A DNA stretch of 64,000 nt. Origin: Agromyces soli. GTDB lineage: Bacteria; Actinomycetota; Actinomycetes; Actinomycetales; Microbacteriaceae. Below the pieces are notes generated by a model. The model searched no databases. It worked only from the letters and a program-made list of their open reading frames with translations, and was not told where the DNA came from. Where the stretch lies: assembly GCF_022811605.1 (NCBI RefSeq), contig NZ_CP094533.1, positions 3,720,001-3,784,000 of the forward strand. Reading direction: 5' to 3'. Positions 61,534-64,000 of this stretch are shown here, piece by piece. How positions within the stretch are numbered: the stretch's first letter is position 1; every line of letters begins with the position of its first letter. The position numbers were made by a program, and so were the translations under genes.

Positions 61534-62802
61534 TCAGCCGGCGAAGAAGGCGGTGACCGCCGCACCGAGCGCGACGAGGTCGTCGACGTGGGCCAGTTCG
61601 CGCGCCGAGTGCATCGACAGCAGCGGCACGCCGACGTCGACGGTGCGGATGCCGAGCCGGGTCGCCGAGATCGGCCCGATCGTCGAGCCGCACGGCACGG
61701 TGTTGTTCGAGACGAACGGCTGCGTCGGCACGCCGGCGCGCTCGCAGGCGGCGGCCCACATGGCGGAGCCGAGCGCATCGCTCGCGTAGCGCTGATTGGC
61801 GTTGAGCTTCAGCAGCGGGCCGCCGCCGAGCACCGGCCGGTTCACCGGGTCGTGGCGCTCCGGATGGTTCGGGTGCACGCCGTGGCCCGCATCTGAGGAG
61901 AGCAGCCAGGAGTCGGCCGCGGCGCGGCGCCGGTCCTCGGCGGTCGCGGCGAGGCCGTCGCCGATGCGCGCGAGCACGTCTTCCAGGAACGGGCCGGCCG
62001 CGCCCGAGCGCGATTCCGAGCCGAGCTCCTCGTGGTCGAAGGCGGCGAGGACGCTCAGGTGGCCGGCGTCCGACGGCGCCGCCAGCAGGGCCACGAGGCC
62101 CGCGTAGACGGAGCTGAGATTGTCCATGCGGCCGGAGGCGAAGAACACGCCGTCGCGGCCGAAGCGCTGCGGGGGCGCGGTGTCGGCGAGCAGCACGTCG
62201 TAGCCCACGACGTCGGCCGCCGGCACCCCCGCGTCGGCGGCGAGCTCGGCGAGCACGTCGCCCTCCTCGCCCGCGCCCCAGACGGGCTGCACGTGGCGCT
62301 GCTTGTCGAGGGAGAGCGCCTTGTTCTGCTCGCGGTCGAGGTGGATCGCGAGCTGCGGGATGCGCAGCATCGGACCGGTGCGGGCGAGGTGCACGGCGCC
62401 GTCGCGCGTGACGAGGCGGCCGGCGAGCTCGAGCTCGCGGTCGAGCCAGGAGTTCAGCAGCGGCCCGCCGTAGATCTCGACGCCCGCCTGGAGCAGGCCC
62501 GCCGCGGCCGTCGAGGGGCTCGGCTTGAGCTTGAACGACGGCGAGTCAGTGTGCGCCCCGAGGATGCGCACCGGCGCGGTCGGTGCGGCACCGGCCGGCT
62601 CGACCCACGCGATGACGGCGCCGTCGCGGACCACGACCCGGCGCCCGGGGCCCGAGGGCCAGGCATCCGCCTCGTCGAGCCGTTCGAAGCCGGCCGCCTC
62701 GAGCCGGCGGGCCACCTCGGCCGCGGCGTGGTACGAGGAGGGCGAGGCCTGCACGAAGGCGGCGAAGTCGTCGAGGTAGGCGGGGGCGTCGATCGCGGGC
62801 AT
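61534..62802 (-). CDS. M18 family aminopeptidase
   Basis: 422 aa, dinuclear zinc aspartyl-type aminopeptidase. Metal ligands in LGAHTDSPSFKLKP (His, about residue 82), SGRMDNLSSVYAGLVAL (Asp), FDHEELGSESRSGAAGPF (Glu pair), LSSDAGHGVHPNHPERHDPVNRPVLGGG (His-rich, Asp) and LLSMHSARE (His). Standard length. Soluble. A leaderless start: TAGGGT, 7 nt, ATG; the TAG of the -10 is the stop codon of the upstream J-domain/NERD gene. Confidence 0.93.
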   Translation of the reverse strand: MPAIDAPAYLDDFAAFVQASPSSYHAAAEVARRLEAAGFERLDEADAWPSGPGRRVVVRDGAVIAWVEPAGAAPTAPVRILGAHTDSPSFKLKPSPSTAAAGLLQAGVEIYGGPLLNSWLDRELELAGRLVTRDGAVHLARTGPMLRIPQLAIHLDREQNKALSLDKQRHVQPVWGAGEEGDVLAELAADAGVPAADVVGYDVLLADTAPPQRFGRDGVFFASGRMDNLSSVYAGLVALLAAPSDAGHLSVLAAFDHEELGSESRSGAAGPFLEDVLARIGDGLAATAEDRRRAAADSWLLSSDAGHGVHPNHPERHDPVNRPVLGGGPLLKLNANQRYASDALGSAMWAAACERAGVPTQPFVSNNTVPCGSTIGPISATRLGIRTVDVGVPLLSMHSARELAHVDDLVALGAAVTAFFAG

Positions 62803-62809
62803 GCCTTCG

Positions 62810-62815
62810 ACCCTA
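62810..62815 (-). promoter_or_regulatory. -10 box of leaderless M18 gene, sharing the upstream stop
   Basis: TAGGGT on the minus strand, 7 nt before the aminopeptidase ATG; the TAG is the stop codon of the J-domain/NERD gene. Confidence 0.6.
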
Positions 62816-63739
62816 CGCGAAGCGGATGACGGCCTGCAGCCGCGAGCGGACCTCCATCACGTCCGTGCCGCCGAGGCTCGGCGACCCCGGGATCCCCTCG
62901 CGGATCGCGCTCACGAGGCGCGACCGCCGCACGAGCGCCGTCGCCGCGCCGCGGATCGAGCCGCCGAGCTCGAGCGGCTCGGCGGCGTGCTCGTCGGGCA
63001 CGACGACGAGGAGCGCCGTCGGCTTGACCTTGGCGGGCCGCGTGACGGCCTTCGCGCGGGCCGCGAGCGCCCGGAACGGCCGCTCGCCGTCGAGGCCCTC
63101 GCCGATGAGCTCGTTCCGGCGGAACCGCACCTCCCCGCCCCAGTCCTCCGACTGCACGGCGAACAGCCCCGTCGGGCCGAGCACGAGATGGTCGAGCTTC
63201 GGGGGCAGCCCCGGCCCCGCGGCATCCGTCGCGACGTCGTGCCAGATCGTGTACGCGATGCCGAGCGTCGCGAGCGATCGCGCGGTCGCCTCCTCGGCGA
63301 GCGCGTCGGCGAGCACGTGCCGGATGTCTCGGGGCGCGGCCCGCACGAGCGCGGGGTCGTAGGGATCGGCGAGCTCCTGGCCGCGGCCGACCCACTCGCG
63401 GATGAGGGCGAGGTAGCGTTCGCGGTCGTAGCCGCCGGGATGCCCGTGGGAGCGCGCCTGCGGCCGCGAGTCGCGCCGTGGCCGGGGGGCCGCGGGCGCC
63501 CAGCTCTCCCGGGTCGGCGCGCTCGTGCCGGCGCCGCGATCGAAGCGTGCGCGGGCCTCCGGCGTGCCGACGAGGGTCCAGGCCACCTGCACCGCGTGGA
63601 AGCGGGCGGCGTCGCCCCCGGTGTCGGGGTGCGACTCGCGCAGGGCGCGGCGGTAGGCGACGCGCAGGGCGGCGTCGTCGGCGTCGACCGGGACGCCGAG
63701 CAGCTCGTACGGCGACGCGGACAGTGGACTCTCGGGCAT
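62813..63739 (-). CDS. J-domain protein fused to a NERD-like nuclease domain
   Basis: 308 aa. Residues 8-68 are a DnaJ J-domain (SPYELLGVPVDADDAALRVAYRRALRESHPDTGGD, with the HPD motif). After an Arg/Pro/Ser-rich linker (70-105), residues about 125-235 look like a NERD domain: ADALAEEATARSLATLG, then LDHLVLGPTGLFAVQSEDWGGEVRFRRNELI. The acidic position that follows HLVL in active NERD nucleases is Gly-Pro here, and the usual K in the S-K-x-W motif reads SEDW, so activity is uncertain. Function unknown. TATCCT at 63765-63770 is a possible -10. Confidence 0.8.
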   Translation of the reverse strand: MPESPLSASPYELLGVPVDADDAALRVAYRRALRESHPDTGGDAARFHAVQVAWTLVGTPEARARFDRGAGTSAPTRESWAPAAPRPRRDSRPQARSHGHPGGYDRERYLALIREWVGRGQELADPYDPALVRAAPRDIRHVLADALAEEATARSLATLGIAYTIWHDVATDAAGPGLPPKLDHLVLGPTGLFAVQSEDWGGEVRFRRNELIGEGLDGERPFRALAARAKAVTRPAKVKPTALLVVVPDEHAAEPLELGGSIRGAATALVRRSRLVSAIREGIPGSPSLGGTDVMEVRSRLQAVIRFA

Positions 63740-63810
63740 GGGCTCGCTTTCGTGTGCGAGGTCGAGGATACCGCCGTCGGGCTGGACGGCGGCGGTGGGC
63801 GGGGCGCCGG

Positions 63811-64000
63811 TCAGGCGGGAGCGCCGCCCGGTCGGGCTGGGTCTGCCGGTCGCAGCAGCCCGCCCGCGACGAGCTCGCGGAGCGTCGGGGCGAGCTCGGC
63901 CCAGAGCTCCGCGCCGTCCGCCTCGAGCAACTGCGCGATCGCGTCGGAGAGCACGCCCGCGGGCAGCTCCCCGTCGGCGGCGCCGACGAAGGCGGCGAGC
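63811..64000 (-). CDS. partial CDS, C-terminal part only (possibly a SAM methyltransferase)
   Basis: The last 62 codons of a gene entering from the right edge. They read ...LAAFVGAADGELPAGVLS, then LLEADGAELWAELAPTLREL and GGLLRPADPARPG before the stop. This helical, Leu/Ala-rich end resembles the C-terminal domain of an actinobacterial class I methyltransferase family, but the piece is too short to be sure. No other gene is seen between it and the J-domain gene (63740-63810). Confidence 0.5.
   Translation of the reverse strand, partial: LAAFVGAADGELPAGVLSDAIAQLLEADGAELWAELAPTLRELVAGGLLRPADPARPGGAPA

Overview
The window is a very GC-rich chromosomal segment from an actinobacterium, most probably a member of the Microbacteriaceae. 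This rests on the base composition, on many leaderless genes with a TANNNT -10 box 6-7 nt before an ATG or GTG, on actinobacterial families (DUF501, mycosin-like S8 protease, DUF222/HNH protein, AfsR-like regulator), and on a housekeeping gene order close to the mycobacterial pmt-rsmI-metG-tatD-ksgA-ispE ... pth-rplY-prs-glmU-mfd-mazG-eno-ftsB-DUF501-ppx block. No plasmid or prophage genes are visible.

Left part (1-14930). A TetR-MFS-unknown operon with 4-bp start/stop overlaps runs off the left edge, its last gene carrying an in-frame 18-bp tandem repeat. It is divergent from a short Ppx/GppA phosphatase. Next comes a two-gene XRE regulator/nucleotidyltransferase cassette, less GC-rich by eye, beside a tRNA gene with anticodon UAA and no long variable arm; a 31-bp copy of that tRNA's 3' end lies 70 bp away. 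The minus-strand housekeeping run follows: hisS, eno, ftsB/divIC, DUF501, an S8 protease and type II NADH dehydrogenase, then mazG, a LysE-type exporter and, on the plus strand, nhaA.

Middle part (14931-36520). DNA repair and translation genes (mfd, rnhA, pth, rplY) are followed by gnd, two DUF202 membrane proteins, and a minus-strand unit tRNA-Gln - glmU - prs - acyl-CoA ligase - HTH protein. glmU starts one base after the tRNA. An accessory stretch follows: MarR, alpha/beta hydrolase with divergent WYL regulator, an orphan zinc metallochaperone AztD behind a Zur-like box, the methionine importer metQ-metN-metI, and a serine beta-lactamase-like hydrolase divergent from a PadR regulator over a 33-bp double palindrome.

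Right part (36580-64000). ABC-F ATPase, ispE, rsmA, tatD and metG keep the conserved order (without rpfB), then a quinone-oxidoreductase-like dehydrogenase and rsmI. A DUF222/HNH endonuclease gene sits between rsmI and the protein mannosyltransferase gene, which are neighbours in mycobacteria. After that come a TetR-controlled oxidoreductase, an SMR exporter behind what reads as a guanidine-III riboswitch, an ABM monooxygenase, metY with a CoA-binding protein, a cluster of REP-like repeats, a large AfsR-like regulator convergent with a DrrAB-type exporter, sdaA, a rhodanese, an M18 aminopeptidase, a J-domain/NERD fusion, and the 3' end of a further gene.

The genes work in ordinary metabolism: glycolysis and pentose phosphate (eno, gnd), PRPP and UDP-GlcNAc supply (prs, glmU), isoprenoids (ispE), tRNA charging (hisS, metG), rRNA modification (rsmA, rsmI), repair (mfd, rnhA, mazG) and sulfur amino acid uptake and synthesis (metNIQ, metY). 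The most unusual material is the tRNA(UAA)/partial copy/nucleotidyltransferase neighbourhood, the tRNA-Gln/glmU junction, the riboswitch-SMR unit, the Zur-box AztD orphan, the J-domain/NERD fusion and the heavy use of leaderless starts, two of which borrow the TAG stop of the preceding gene as half of their -10 box.
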